A stretch of 64,000 nt of DNA from contig NZ_LT629734.1 of the NCBI RefSeq assembly GCF_900104705.1, forward strand, positions 2,046,001 through 2,110,000. The letters are read 5' to 3'. Positions 52,288 through 61,088 of the stretch are shown one piece after another. The translations under genes were made by a program, and so were the position numbers. The DNA comes from Agrococcus carbonis. Lineage in GTDB: Bacteria > Actinomycetota > Actinomycetes > Actinomycetales > Microbacteriaceae. The notes below the pieces were generated by a model. That model did no database searches. It saw only the letters and a list, made by a program, of their open reading frames with translations, and was not told the origin of the DNA. Positions within the stretch are counted from its first letter, which is position 1, and the number at the start of each line of letters is the position of its first letter.

Positions 52288-53436
52288 GTGGAAGCGTCCT
52301 GGTACGTGCTCCTCGCACTCCTGCTGGGGTTCGCGCTCGGGGCGTCCTCCGTGCACCTGCTGGGCCTCGCCGCCCAGCGCGGCCGTCAGGTGATGGCCAT
52401 CGCGAGCGAGCCGATCCCCGACGGCATCGCCGCGATGGTGCACGTGCTCGAGTCGGCCGGCGTCGTGCTCGACGGCTCCAACCAGGTCATCCTCTCCTCA
52501 CCCGGCGCGCAGTCGCTCGACCTCGTCGACGGGCGCACGCTCCGCTCGCACGAGATGTCGGATGCGGTGCGTCGCGTCTGGCGCACCGGCGAGGCCGAGG
52601 TGCTCGACCTCATCCACCGCCGGGGCCGCATCGGCACCGGGAGCGAGGTCCACCTGCGGGTGCGCGTCGCGCCGCTCGGCAACCGCTTCATGCTGCTGCT
52701 GGCCGCCGACCGCACCGAGGAGCTGCGGCTCGCGGGCGTGCGCCGCGACTTCGTCGCCAACATCAGCCACGAGCTCAAGACCCCCATCGGGGCGCTGACG
52801 GTGCTCGCCGAGGCGATCGAGGCCGGCGCCGAGGAGCCCGAGCGCGTGCGCGCCTTCGCGAAGCGCATGCAGGTCGAGGCCGACCGGCTGGGCCGCATGA
52901 CGAAGGAGCTCATCGACCTCAGCCGCATCCAGGCCGACGACCCGCTCGACCACCCCGAGCGCTTCCCCGTCGCGCGCGTCGTCGAGGTCGCGGTCGACCG
53001 CAACCGGGTCGTCGCCGATGCGAAGCGGATGCGGATCATCCCCCGGGTGCTCGAGGAGGCCGAGGTGCTGGGCTCGGAGGAGCTCGTCACGATGGCCGTG
53101 CAGAACCTCGTCTCGAACGCGGTGCAGTACTCGCCGGAGGCCACGCACGTCGGCGTCGGCGTGCGCGTCGTCGACGGGATCGTCGAGATCGCGGTGACCG
53201 ACAAGGGCGTCGGCATCGCGCCGGAGGAGGCCGAGCGCGTCTTCGAGCGCTTCTACCGGGTCGACCCCGCGCGCAGCCGCGTGACCGGCGGCACGGGCCT
53301 CGGCCTCAGTATCGTGAAGCACGTCGCCGTCAGCCACGGCGGCGAGATCACGCTCTGGTCCCGTCCCGGTCAGGGATCGACCTTCACCCTCCGGCTGCCC
53401 GCAGCCGACGCATCCGCCACCGAGGAGAACGCATGA
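52288..53436 (+). CDS. senX3: Phosphate-sensing histidine kinase SenX3 (PhoR)
   Basis: 382 residues. One N-terminal membrane segment (YVLLALLLGFALGASSVHLLGL), a PAS-like sensor region (about 35-140), then the dimerisation helix with His161 in ANISHELKTPIGAL, N-box LVSNAVQYSPE, DKGVGIAPEEAERVF and GGTGLGLSIVKH. The GTG start is fixed by the TACGAT box 6 bases before it. Overlaps regX3 by 4 bases. Lacks an extracytoplasmic sensor loop, so it senses through PstSCAB-PhoU. Confidence 0.94.
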   Translation: MEASWYVLLALLLGFALGASSVHLLGLAAQRGRQVMAIASEPIPDGIAAMVHVLESAGVVLDGSNQVILSSPGAQSLDLVDGRTLRSHEMSDAVRRVWRTGEAEVLDLIHRRGRIGTGSEVHLRVRVAPLGNRFMLLLAADRTEELRLAGVRRDFVANISHELKTPIGALTVLAEAIEAGAEEPERVRAFAKRMQVEADRLGRMTKELIDLSRIQADDPLDHPERFPVARVVEVAVDRNRVVADAKRMRIIPRVLEEAEVLGSEELVTMAVQNLVSNAVQYSPEATHVGVGVRVVDGIVEIAVTDKGVGIAPEEAERVFERFYRVDPARSRVTGGTGLGLSIVKHVAVSHGGEITLWSRPGQGSTFTLRLPAADASATEENA

Positions 53437-54113
53437 CGCGCATCCTGATCGTCGAGGACGAGACGGCGCTCGCCGAGCCCCTGTCGTACCTGCTCGAGCT
53501 CGAGGGCTACGAGACGGCCCACGCCGCCGACGGCGATGAGGGCGTACGGATGTTCGAGGAGGACGGCGCCGACCTCATCCTGCTCGACCTCATGCTGCCG
53601 GGCCGCTCGGGCACCGAGGTGTGCCGGCACATCCGCCAGAGCTCGCGCGTGCCGATCATCATGGTCACGGCGAAGGACAGCGAGGTCGACACGATCGTCG
53701 GGCTCGAGCTCGGCGCCGACGACTACGTGACGAAGCCGTACTCGACGCGCGAGCTCGTCGCGCGGATCCGCGCGGTGCTGCGCCGCCGCGGGGCGGAGGA
53801 CGACGAGGACGACGCGGTCGTCGAGATCGGCCGCGTGCGGCTCGACTCCGACAGCCACACCGTGCACGTCGCGGGCACCGAGGTCGCGATGCCGCTGCGC
53901 GAGTTCGAGCTGCTCGAGTACCTCATGCACAACGCCGGGCGCGTGCTCACCCGCGGGCAGCTCATCGACCGCGTGTGGGGCAGCGACTACTTCGGCGACA
54001 CGAAGACCCTCGACGTGCACATCAAGCGCCTGCGGGCGAAGATCGAGGAGGACCCCTCGAGCCCGACGCGCCTCGTCACGCTCCGCGGGCTCGGCTACCG
54101 CTTCGAGCGCTGA
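53433..54113 (+). CDS. regX3: Response regulator RegX3 (PhoP/PhoB type)
   Basis: 226 residues. Receiver with acidic pocket Glu8/Asp9, phosphoacceptor Asp52 in LILLDLMLPG, Thr in MVTAKDSEVD and Lys in YVTKPYS; C-terminal OmpR winged HTH (PLREFELLEYLMHNAGRVLTRGQLIDRVWGSDYFGDTKTLDVHIKRLR). It should bind the 11-base PHO repeats at pstS and at the nuclease gene. ATG overlaps the senX3 stop. Confidence 0.96.
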   Translation: MTRILIVEDETALAEPLSYLLELEGYETAHAADGDEGVRMFEEDGADLILLDLMLPGRSGTEVCRHIRQSSRVPIIMVTAKDSEVDTIVGLELGADDYVTKPYSTRELVARIRAVLRRRGAEDDEDDAVVEIGRVRLDSDSHTVHVAGTEVAMPLREFELLEYLMHNAGRVLTRGQLIDRVWGSDYFGDTKTLDVHIKRLRAKIEEDPSSPTRLVTLRGLGYRFER

Positions 54114-54146
54114 GGCCGTCCGCGGGGCGACGGCCCGGGACGACGA

Positions 54147-54176
54147 AGCGGCGGGAACCTCTCGGTCCCCGCCGCT
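54147..54176. terminator. Bidirectional terminator after regX3
   Basis: Stem AGCGGCGGGAACC with GGTCCCCGCCGCT (one mismatch), loop TCTC, between convergent stops. Confidence 0.75.
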
Positions 54177-54194
54177 CTCCGCTCGTGCTGCGGA

Positions 54195-54656
54195 CTACTC
54201 GGCAGCGGGCGCGTACGACTCGTAGCCGACGACCTCGGTCGAGATGGTCGGCACGCCGAGGCCCACGGGCTCGGCGCCGTCCGCCGCGAACGAGACGTTC
54301 TGCAGCTTGCCGTAGGTGAACTCGCTCGGCGTCTCGAAGATGAGCTGCTGGTCGGGGAATCCGAAGGTCGTGACTCCCGCGGGGACCCGCACATCCTGCG
54401 ACTCGTCCTCGACGCGCACCTCGACGAACGTGGCCTCGCCCTCGTTCGTGAACGTGACCGCGAGGTTCAGCTCGGAGCCGTCGGGCTCCCCGATGAGCAT
54501 CGCGTTGTGCATCGTGACCGTGCCGGTCGTGCCCGAGACGCCGTCGGAGGCGTCGTACTCGATCTGCGTCGCCTGCGGCGTGAGGATGTTGCACCCCGTC
54601 GCGGCGATGGTGACGACGACGGCTGCGGCGGCTGCGGCGGCGAGGCGAGGCTGCAC
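54195..54656 (-). CDS. Lipoprotein of unknown function
   Basis: 153 residues from GTG 54656. Short signal peptide (MQPRL, Ala/Val core) with lipobox ATGC, then a beta-rich domain (ASDGVSGTTGTVTMHNAMLIGEPDGSELNLAVTFTNEGEATFVEVRV) resembling DUF4352/copper-chaperone-like immunoglobulin folds. GTG 54656 is preferred to ATG 54716: AAAGGG lies upstream and it gives a compact signal peptide. A TAGACT box (54718-54723) implies a 55-base leader. Confidence 0.72.
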   Translation of the reverse strand: MQPRLAAAAAAAVVVTIAATGCNILTPQATQIEYDASDGVSGTTGTVTMHNAMLIGEPDGSELNLAVTFTNEGEATFVEVRVEDESQDVRVPAGVTTFGFPDQQLIFETPSEFTYGKLQNVSFAADGAEPVGLGVPTISTEVVGYESYAPAAE

Positions 54657-54822
54657 GGGTACCCTTTCGACAAGATGACGCGCGCGCCTGCCGGCGTGCG
54701 TGGCGCGGTCGGTCATGAGTCTAGTACCGACGGGCCGAGCAGCGGCGCGGCGGCCCGATCGGCGTTCGTCAGGGGCGTGATCCAACCACGCCGCGCGGGG
54801 GCTCGCGAGCGACACGCTGTGA

Positions 54823-54828
54823 TAAAAT
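54823..54828 (+). promoter_or_regulatory. -10 box of carD
   Basis: TAAAAT within GTGATAAAATC, unusually AT-rich here and close to sigma-A consensus; leader of about 25 bases with GAGGAG. Confidence 0.7.
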
Positions 54829-54858
54829 CAAGGTTCTGGCTATGACGAGGAGCATTCG

Positions 54859-55347
54859 ATGAACTTTGAGGTCGGAGAGACGGTCGTCTACCCCCACCAC
54901 GGCGCTGCGACGATCACCGAGGTCAAGGTCCGCAAGATCAAGGGCGTCGAGACCACCTACCTCAAGCTCAACGTCGCGCAGGGCGGCCTCACGATCGAGG
55001 TGCCCGCTGCCAACGTCGACATGGTGGGCGTCCGCGACGTCATCGGCGAGGAGGGCCTCGACAAGGTCTTCGAGGTGCTGCGCGCAGACTTCACCGAGGA
55101 GCCCACGAACTGGGCGCGCCGCTACAAGGCCAACGTCGAGAAGCTCGCCTCTGGCGACGTCATCAAGGTGAGCGAGGTCGTGCGCGACCTGAGCCGCCGC
55201 GACCAGGACCGCGGCCTCTCGGCAGGCGAGAAGCGCATGCTGGCGAAGGCCCGCCAGATCCTCGTGAGCGAGCTCGCGCTCGCCGAGCACACGGACGAGG
55301 ACGCCGCCGCGGCCCGCCTCGACGAGGCGCTCGCCCCCGCGAGCTGA
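54859..55347 (+). CDS. carD: CarD-family RNA polymerase-binding regulator
   Basis: 162 residues. N-terminal Tudor-like RNAP-interaction domain ([28 protein letters not shown]) and a helical C-terminal DNA-binding domain with a conserved Trp ([19 protein letters not shown]). CarD stabilises open complexes at rRNA and many other promoters. Strong promoter and ribosome-binding site. Sits between regX3 and ispDF as in other actinobacteria. Confidence 0.96.
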   Translation: MNFEVGETVVYPHHGAATITEVKVRKIKGVETTYLKLNVAQGGLTIEVPAANVDMVGVRDVIGEEGLDKVFEVLRADFTEEPTNWARRYKANVEKLASGDVIKVSEVVRDLSRRDQDRGLSAGEKRMLAKARQILVSELALAEHTDEDAAAARLDEALAPAS

Positions 55348-55366
55348 GCCGCAGACGCACGTCGCG

Positions 55367-55395
55367 AGGCGCCCGAGCCGTGAGGCCGGGCGCCT
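55367..55395 (+). terminator. carD terminator hairpin
   Basis: 8-bp stem AGGCGCCC with GGGCGCCT, loop of 13, followed by TCG; before the ispDF promoter. Confidence 0.55.
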
Positions 55396-55435
55396 TCGCC
55401 GTTCGTGCTCGAGCGGTCGGCGCGGAGCGGCGTCC

Positions 55436-55441
55436 TAGGCT
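55436..55441 (+). promoter_or_regulatory. -10 box, leaderless ispDF promoter
   Basis: TAGGCT, 6-base gap to GTG 55448. Confidence 0.65.
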
Positions 55442-55447
55442 GAGCGG

Positions 55448-56698
55448 GTGACCGACACCGCACTGATCGTCGTCGCGGCCGGCAGCGGCGCGCGGCTGGG
55501 AGCCGCGCGTGAGGGGAAGCCGGTGCCGAAGGCGTTCGCCGAGTTCGCCGGCGTCACGCTGCTCGAGCACGCCCTGCGGGGCATCGACTGGGTCGCCGAG
55601 CGCGTCGTGGTGGTCGTGCCGCCCGGCTTCGAGGCGGAGGCGGCGACGATCGCCGCTCGCGCAGGCGTCCGCGCCGACGTGGTGCCGGGCGGTGCGACGC
55701 GGGCCGACTCGGTGCTCGCCGGCCTCGCCGCGGCCGGCGACGCGCAGCACGTGCTCGTGCACGACGCCGCGCGTGCGCTCACACCCGCGACGCCCTTCGA
55801 TCGGGTCCGCGCGGCGCTCGAGGCGGGCGCCGTGGCGGTGGTTCCCGTGCTGCCGGTCGTCGACACGGTGCGCTCAGTCGACACGGTGCGCTCGGTCGAT
55901 CCGGCGCGCTCGGCCGCGGCGGCCGGCGAGGAGGGCGAGGCGGCCGAGCACGTCCTCGGCGAGCGGCTCGGCGCGGTCGTCGACCGCGCGACACTCCGCG
56001 CGATGCAGACGCCGCAGGGCTTCGACGCCGCCGTGCTGCGGCGAGCCTACGAGGCGGCCGGAGCGGCGCGCGCGGCGTCGACCGACGATGCGCAGCTCGT
56101 GCAGGCGCTCGGGGAGCCGGTGCTCGCGGTGCCCGGCGACGAGCTGGCGTTCAAGATCACCACGCGGGCCGACGCCGAGCGGGCGGAGGCGCTGCTGGCG
56201 AAGGAGGCGGGGATGCAGGAGCTGCGGACCGGGATCGGCGTGGATGTGCACGCGTTCGGCGGCGTCGGACCCCGCCGGCTCGCCGGGCTCGAGTGGGACG
56301 AGGAAGCGTGGCCCGGGCCCGGCCTCGCCGGGCACTCCGACGGCGACGCCGTGTGCCACGCGATCGTCGACGCGCTCCTGAGCGCCGCGGGGCTCGGCGA
56401 CATCGGCGGCCTCGTGGGCGTCGACGAACCGCAGCACGCCGGCGCATCCGGCGAGGTCTTCGTGCGCGCGGCCCTCGAGGCGATCGGCGCCGAGGGCTGG
56501 GCGCCGGTGAACGTGGCCGTGCAGGTGCTCGGCGTGCACCCGCGCATCGGTCCGCGTCGCGCGGAGGCGCAGCGAGCGCTCAGCGCGATGCTGGGCGCCC
56601 CCGTCAGCGTCGCGGGCACGACGACCGACGGTCTCGGCGCCGTCGGCCGCGGCGAGGGCGTGCAGGCGATCGCGACGGCGCTCATCCGCCGCGGCTGA
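55448..56698 (+). CDS. ispDF: Fused IspD-IspF isoprenoid enzyme
   Basis: 416 residues in one frame. IspD part (about 1-255): VVAAGSGARLG nucleotide loop, GGATRADSVLAGL, VHDAARA and TPQGF; makes CDP-methylerythritol. IspF part (about 260-416): GIGVDVHAF and GHSDGDAVCHAIVDALLSAAGLGDIG metal site, then TTTDGLGAVGRGEGVQA; makes the cyclodiphosphate. The usual HFPDTD after the metal site is replaced by LVGVDEPQHAGA. The IspD part has a low-complexity insertion (about 137-170) with the repeat DTVRSV. The two steps are not consecutive: IspE lies between them. Confidence 0.93.
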   Translation: MTDTALIVVAAGSGARLGAAREGKPVPKAFAEFAGVTLLEHALRGIDWVAERVVVVVPPGFEAEAATIAARAGVRADVVPGGATRADSVLAGLAAAGDAQHVLVHDAARALTPATPFDRVRAALEAGAVAVVPVLPVVDTVRSVDTVRSVDPARSAAAAGEEGEAAEHVLGERLGAVVDRATLRAMQTPQGFDAAVLRRAYEAAGAARAASTDDAQLVQALGEPVLAVPGDELAFKITTRADAERAEALLAKEAGMQELRTGIGVDVHAFGGVGPRRLAGLEWDEEAWPGPGLAGHSDGDAVCHAIVDALLSAAGLGDIGGLVGVDEPQHAGASGEVFVRAALEAIGAEGWAPVNVAVQVLGVHPRIGPRRAEAQRALSAMLGAPVSVAGTTTDGLGAVGRGEGVQAIATALIRRG

Positions 56699-56843
56699 CC
56701 GCTCCGGCACCGCACCGCTCGTCGGCGGCCGCATCGCCGGGGCGGTTGCGCCCGACCGGGTCGGGCATGCCGGCACCCGTCGGGCGCAGCCGCACTCCTC
56801 GCGAGCTGCGGTGCACCGCACCGCACCGCCTCGCCCGCGCCGA

Positions 56844-57134
56844 TCAGCGATGCGGGTTCGTCGCCGCCCCGTCGAGCCACAGCTCGTCGCTCGCGTCGGC
56901 GTGCGCGCCGCCGCTGCCGACGTGCTTGTCGCTGATCCGCGGCCCCTTCGTGATGACGTGCACCATCGCCATGCCGTGGCCCCGGCCCAGCCCGTAGTCC
57001 TCCTTGAGCCACTCGAGGATCGGGGTCGCCTTCGTGGTCTCGTCGAAGCCGCGCTCGCGCGCGAGCTCGACGAGTCGGCGCGGCGTGAGCCCGGTCTTGG
57101 TCTCGACCGCGTCGAGGTAGGCCTGGAACGACAT
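56844..57134 (-). CDS. DUF4287 family protein
   Basis: 96 residues. [30 protein letters not shown] and the central [23 protein letters not shown] are the recognised DUF4287 motif. Small cytosolic protein of unknown role. ATG 57134 is taken because GAGGAGCAT lies just upstream. Opposite in direction to its neighbours ispDF and cysS. Confidence 0.82.
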   Translation of the reverse strand: MSFQAYLDAVETKTGLTPRRLVELARERGFDETTKATPILEWLKEDYGLGRGHGMAMVHVITKGPRISDKHVGSGGAHADASDELWLDGAATNPHR

Positions 57135-57259
57135 GGATGCTCCTCGCACTCCGGGCGGCCCCGTCGCCGCCGCTCGGACGCTACCGCCTCCGCCGCCCGC
57201 CCTGCCACCCGCCCGCCGCTGAGCGGCCAGGACGGGAGCGGCAAGTAGCCTTGGGTGCT

Positions 57260-58669
57260 GTGACCGTGCGCATCTACGACTCGAAGCAGCAGGCGATCGT
57301 CGACCTGCAGCCGCTCAAGCCCGGCGAGGTCTCGATGTACGTCTGCGGCCCGACCGTGCAGTCGTCGCCCCACATCGGCCACGTGCGCAGCGCCGTCGCC
57401 TACGACGTCTGGCGCCGCTGGCTCGCGCACCGGGGGCTGCGCGTCACCTTCGTGCGCAACGTCACCGACATCGACGACAAGGTGCTCGTGAACGCCGTCG
57501 ACGAGCCGTGGTGGGCGCTCGCGTACCGCATCGAGCTCGAGTTCACCGCCGCGTACCGGGCCGTCGGCGTGCTCGCGCCCACGTACGAACCGCGTGCCAC
57601 CGCATCCGTGCCCGAGATGCACGCGCTCATCGCCCTGCTCATCGAGCGCGGCCACGCCTACCCGGCGCTCGACGGCTCGGCCGACGTCTACTTCGACGTG
57701 CGCTCGTGGGAGCAGTACGGCGCCCTCACGCGGCAGTCGATCGACAAGATGGAGCCGGCCGCCGACGCCGACCCGCGCGGCAAGCGCGACCCGCGCGACT
57801 TCGCGCTCTGGAAGGCGCGCAAGGACGACGAGCCCGCTTCGGCGAGCTGGGAGTCGCCGTGGGGCGCGGGCCGCCCCGGCTGGCACATCGAGTGCTCGGC
57901 GATGTCGCGCAAGTACCTCGGCGACGCGTTCGACATCCACGGCGGCGGCCTCGACCTGCGGTTCCCGCACCACGAGAACGAGCTCGCGCAGTCGACCGCC
58001 GCGGGCCTGGGCTTCGCGAGCGTGTGGAGCCACAACGGGCTCGTCAACGTCGACGGCGAGAAGATGTCGAAGTCGCTCGGCAACTCGATCTTCGCGGCCG
58101 ACCTGCTCGCGAGCGTGCGGCCGATCGTCGCCCGCTACTTCCTCGTCGCCCCGCACTACCGCTCGACGATCGACCTGCGCACCGCGGGCGGCAGCCTCGA
58201 GGGCGGCTCGCTCGCCGAGGCAGAGGCCGCGTTCGGGCGCATCGAGGCGCTGCTCGAGCGCGCCGCGCGCGCGGGGGAGCTGCCCGGGGCCGACGTGCCG
58301 GATGCGTTCGGCGCGGCCATGGACGACGACCTCTCGACCCCGCAGGCCGTCGCCGTGCTGCACGAGACGACGCGCGCCGCCAACGCCGCGCTCGACGCGG
58401 GCGAGACGGATGCGGGGCTCGCCCGCGCGGGCGAGGTGCGCGCGATGCTGCGCGTGCTCGGGCTCGACCCGGCGGACGCGCTGTGGCAGTCTGGGGCGTC
58501 GGCCGAGACCGAGGCGCTCGCATCGCTCGTGGAGTCGCTGCTCGCCGAGCGCCGGCAGGCGCGGGCCGCGAAGGACTTCGCCGCCTCCGACCGCATCCGC
58601 GACGCGCTCGCGGCCGCGGGCATCGCCGTCGAGGACGGCAAGGACACGACCACCTGGAGCATCGCATGA
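57260..58669 (+). CDS. cysS: Cysteinyl-tRNA synthetase
   Basis: 469 residues. Class I synthetase marks: zinc Cys and HIGH-type motif in [18 protein letters not shown], later zinc ligand region [14 protein letters not shown] and [19 protein letters not shown], and KMSKS (from Lys268). Charges tRNA-Cys in the cytoplasm. GTG 57260 start; TAGCCT lies 8 bases upstream, slightly longer than the leaderless spacing. Overlaps rlmB by 4 bases. Confidence 0.96.
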   Translation: MTVRIYDSKQQAIVDLQPLKPGEVSMYVCGPTVQSSPHIGHVRSAVAYDVWRRWLAHRGLRVTFVRNVTDIDDKVLVNAVDEPWWALAYRIELEFTAAYRAVGVLAPTYEPRATASVPEMHALIALLIERGHAYPALDGSADVYFDVRSWEQYGALTRQSIDKMEPAADADPRGKRDPRDFALWKARKDDEPASASWESPWGAGRPGWHIECSAMSRKYLGDAFDIHGGGLDLRFPHHENELAQSTAAGLGFASVWSHNGLVNVDGEKMSKSLGNSIFAADLLASVRPIVARYFLVAPHYRSTIDLRTAGGSLEGGSLAEAEAAFGRIEALLERAARAGELPGADVPDAFGAAMDDDLSTPQAVAVLHETTRAANAALDAGETDAGLARAGEVRAMLRVLGLDPADALWQSGASAETEALASLVESLLAERRQARAAKDFAASDRIRDALAAAGIAVEDGKDTTTWSIA

Positions 58670-59643
58670 GCAAGCCGCAGCGCAGCCCGCGCAAGAAGGG
58701 TGCCACGAAGGGCACCGGCGGCCACGGCCGCAAGGCACTCGAGGGCAAGGGCCCCACGCCCAAGGCCGAGGACCGCTCCTGGCACGTCGCCGGGAAGCGG
58801 AAGGCGGCGCGCGAGCGCTTCGAGGCCGCCGCGTCGCGCGGCCGCCGGCCCGAGCCGCCCCGGCACCGCAAGCCCTCGAGCGCGAAGGACGAGTCCGAGC
58901 TCGTCACCGGGCGGAACGCCGTGCTCGAGGCGCTGCGCACCAAGATCCCCGCGACGTCGCTCATGATCGCGGCGCGGCTCGAGATGGACGACCGCGTGAA
59001 GGAGATCCTCTCGATCGCGACGAAGCGCGGCGTGCCCGTGCTCGAGGTCATGCGGCCGGAGCTCGACCGCATCTCCGGCCACGACGCCGTCCACCAGGGC
59101 GTCGCGCTGAAGGTACCGCCGTACCAGTACGCGCATCCGGTCGACCTGCTCGAGACGGTGCAGGAACGCGGCCAGACGCCGCTGTTCGTCGCGCTCGACG
59201 GCGTGACCGACCCCCGCAACCTCGGCGCGATCATCCGCTCGGCCGCCGCGTTCGGGGCGCAGGGCGTCATCGTGCCGCAGCGCCGCTCGGTGGGTGTGAC
59301 CGCGAGCGCGTGGAAGACGAGCGCCGGCGCCGCCGCGCGCGTGCCGGTCGCGATGGCCGCGAACCTCACGGCGACGCTCAAGGAGCTCAAGTCGGCCGGC
59401 TGCTTCGTCATCGGGCTCGACGGCGACGGCGATGTGCCGCTGCACGAGCTCGACCTCGCCGACGGCCCGCTCGTGATCGTCGTCGGCAGCGAGGGCAAGG
59501 GCATCTCGCGCCTCGTGGCCGAGACGTGCGACGCGATCGTCTCGATCCCGATCGAGTCGATGACCGAGTCGCTCAACGCCGGCATCGCCGCATCCGTCAC
59601 CCTCTACGAGGTCGCGAAGCGCCGGTCGGGGCAAGCCTCCTAG
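58666..59643 (+). CDS. rlmB: 23S rRNA 2'-O-ribose methyltransferase (RlmB/SpoU family)
   Basis: 325 residues. A basic 75-residue N-terminal extension, a substrate-binding domain ([22 protein letters not shown]), then the SPOUT domain with [37 protein letters not shown] and [23 protein letters not shown]. Probably methylates G2251 of 23S rRNA. Coupled to cysS by ATGA, the common actinobacterial pairing. Confidence 0.93.
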   Translation: MSKPQRSPRKKGATKGTGGHGRKALEGKGPTPKAEDRSWHVAGKRKAARERFEAAASRGRRPEPPRHRKPSSAKDESELVTGRNAVLEALRTKIPATSLMIAARLEMDDRVKEILSIATKRGVPVLEVMRPELDRISGHDAVHQGVALKVPPYQYAHPVDLLETVQERGQTPLFVALDGVTDPRNLGAIIRSAAAFGAQGVIVPQRRSVGVTASAWKTSAGAAARVPVAMAANLTATLKELKSAGCFVIGLDGDGDVPLHELDLADGPLVIVVGSEGKGISRLVAETCDAIVSIPIESMTESLNAGIAASVTLYEVAKRRSGQAS

Positions 59644-59722
59644 GTCAGGCCGCCAGGCCAGGTCGGCCAGGCCGGCTCGACGAGACCAGCACGGCCAGGC
59701 CGGCTCGGCCAGGCGGGCGCGG

Positions 59723-61054
59723 CTAGACCCGGTCGCGCCAGTCGGGCTCGTCGGCGTCGTCGGCGTCGCCCTCGGCCTCCGAGCCCTCCGGGAGGTCGTC
59801 GAGCGCGACGATCGGCATCGTGACGGTCGTCGGCACGTTCAGCAGCGCCGCCTCGTCGCGGCGGTGCGCGAGCTGGGTCTCGATGTAGGCGTAGGTGGCC
59901 TCCTTGAGGCTCACCTCGCGCTGCCGCTGCTCCGAGAGGAACCAGCGGTGCTCGAGCACCTCGTGGAAGACCTCCGGGCCCTCGAGCTTGCCGCGCAGCT
60001 CGACCGGCACCGCGGCGACGACCCGCGCGAAGACCCGGTCGTACCACTCGGCGGCGAGCACCTCGGCGTCGACGCCGGGCCGCGCATCCTGCTGGGTCGC
60101 GACGTACTCGTCGAGGTCGTTGAGCAGGCGCCGGGCCTGGTTCTCCTGCGCGTCGATGCCGGTGAGCGACTGCAGCCGTCGGTGGTGGTGCCCGGGATCG
60201 ACGACCTTCGGGCTGATCGTCACCGTCGTGCCGCCGCGGGTCGTGCGCATCGAGAGCTCGCCGATGTCGTAGCCGAGCGCGTTGAGCCGCTCGATGCGCT
60301 CGCGGATGCGCCACCGCTCGCTCGTCGGCACCTCCTGATCGCTGTGCAGCTCGTGCCACAGGGATCGGTACTGGCTCACGATCGAGCCCGCGACGGCGAC
60401 CGGATCGATCGCGGCGTCGAGGCGGTCGCCGGCGGCGAGGTCGAGCAGCTCGCCCGCGATGTTGATGCGCGCGAGCTCGAGATCCTCCTCGCGGCGGCCG
60501 TCCGAGAGGCCCCCGGTCTCGAGCGAGCCGGTCTCGGCGTCGACGAGGTAGGCGGCGAATGCGCCCGCGTCGCGGCGGAAGAGCGTGTTCGAGAGCGACA
60601 CGTCGCCCCAGAAGAAGCCCACGAGGTGCAGGCGCACGAGCAGGCCGGCGAGCGCGTCGACGAGTCGCACCGCGGTCGCCGCCTTGAGCGACGACGAGTA
60701 GAGCGCGCGGTAGGGGAGCGAGAAGCGCAGGTGCCGCGTGACGAGCGCGGCGGCGAGCGGCTCCCCGTCGGCCGACGTTCGGTCGGCGATCACCGCGAGC
60801 GGCTCGACGCACGGCACCTCGAGGCGCTGGAGCGTGCGCAGCATCCCGTACTCGCGCTGCGCCATCTCGGTCGTCGTCTCCTTGATCGCGACGACGCGGC
60901 CGCCGAGCCGCGCGAAGCGCACGAGGTGCCGCGAGATGCCCTTGGGCAGCTGCACGACGTCGGTCTCGGTCCACTCCTCGAGGGGCTCGTCCCATGGCAG
61001 GTCGAGCAGCGTCGCGTCCATCAGCGCCGAGGTGATGCGCAGATCGGTGCCCAT
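59723..61054 (-). CDS. DUF4032 protein with kinase-like fold
   Basis: 443 residues. The N-terminal half has protein-kinase-like marks: RVVAIKETTTEMAQREY (Lys), GFFWGDVSLSNTLF (catalytic-loop-like Asp and Asn) and YLVDAETGSLE (metal-binding Asp), as in the LPS/aminoglycoside kinase group; the C-terminal half is the DUF4032 domain. An acidic tail closes the protein. Substrate unknown. The ATG is 6 bases behind TACGAT (leaderless). Convergent with rlmB across 79 bases of short GGCCAGGCCGGCTCG-type repeats. Confidence 0.82.
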   Translation of the reverse strand: MGTDLRITSALMDATLLDLPWDEPLEEWTETDVVQLPKGISRHLVRFARLGGRVVAIKETTTEMAQREYGMLRTLQRLEVPCVEPLAVIADRTSADGEPLAAALVTRHLRFSLPYRALYSSSLKAATAVRLVDALAGLLVRLHLVGFFWGDVSLSNTLFRRDAGAFAAYLVDAETGSLETGGLSDGRREEDLELARINIAGELLDLAAGDRLDAAIDPVAVAGSIVSQYRSLWHELHSDQEVPTSERWRIRERIERLNALGYDIGELSMRTTRGGTTVTISPKVVDPGHHHRRLQSLTGIDAQENQARRLLNDLDEYVATQQDARPGVDAEVLAAEWYDRVFARVVAAVPVELRGKLEGPEVFHEVLEHRWFLSEQRQREVSLKEATYAYIETQLAHRRDEAALLNVPTTVTMPIVALDDLPEGSEAEGDADDADEPDWRDRV

Positions 61055-61060
61055 GCCGTC

Positions 61061-61066
61061 ATCGTA
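61061..61066 (-). promoter_or_regulatory. -10 box, leaderless DUF4032-gene promoter
   Basis: TACGAT on the minus strand, 6-base gap to ATG 61054; 10 bases from the divergent -10. Confidence 0.6.
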
Positions 61067-61076
61067 GGCGCGCGGC

Positions 61077-61082
61077 TACTGT
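61077..61082 (+). promoter_or_regulatory. -10 box, leaderless DsbA-like lipoprotein promoter
   Basis: TACTGT, 6-base gap to ATG 61089. Confidence 0.6.
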
Positions 61083-61088
61083 TGGCCC

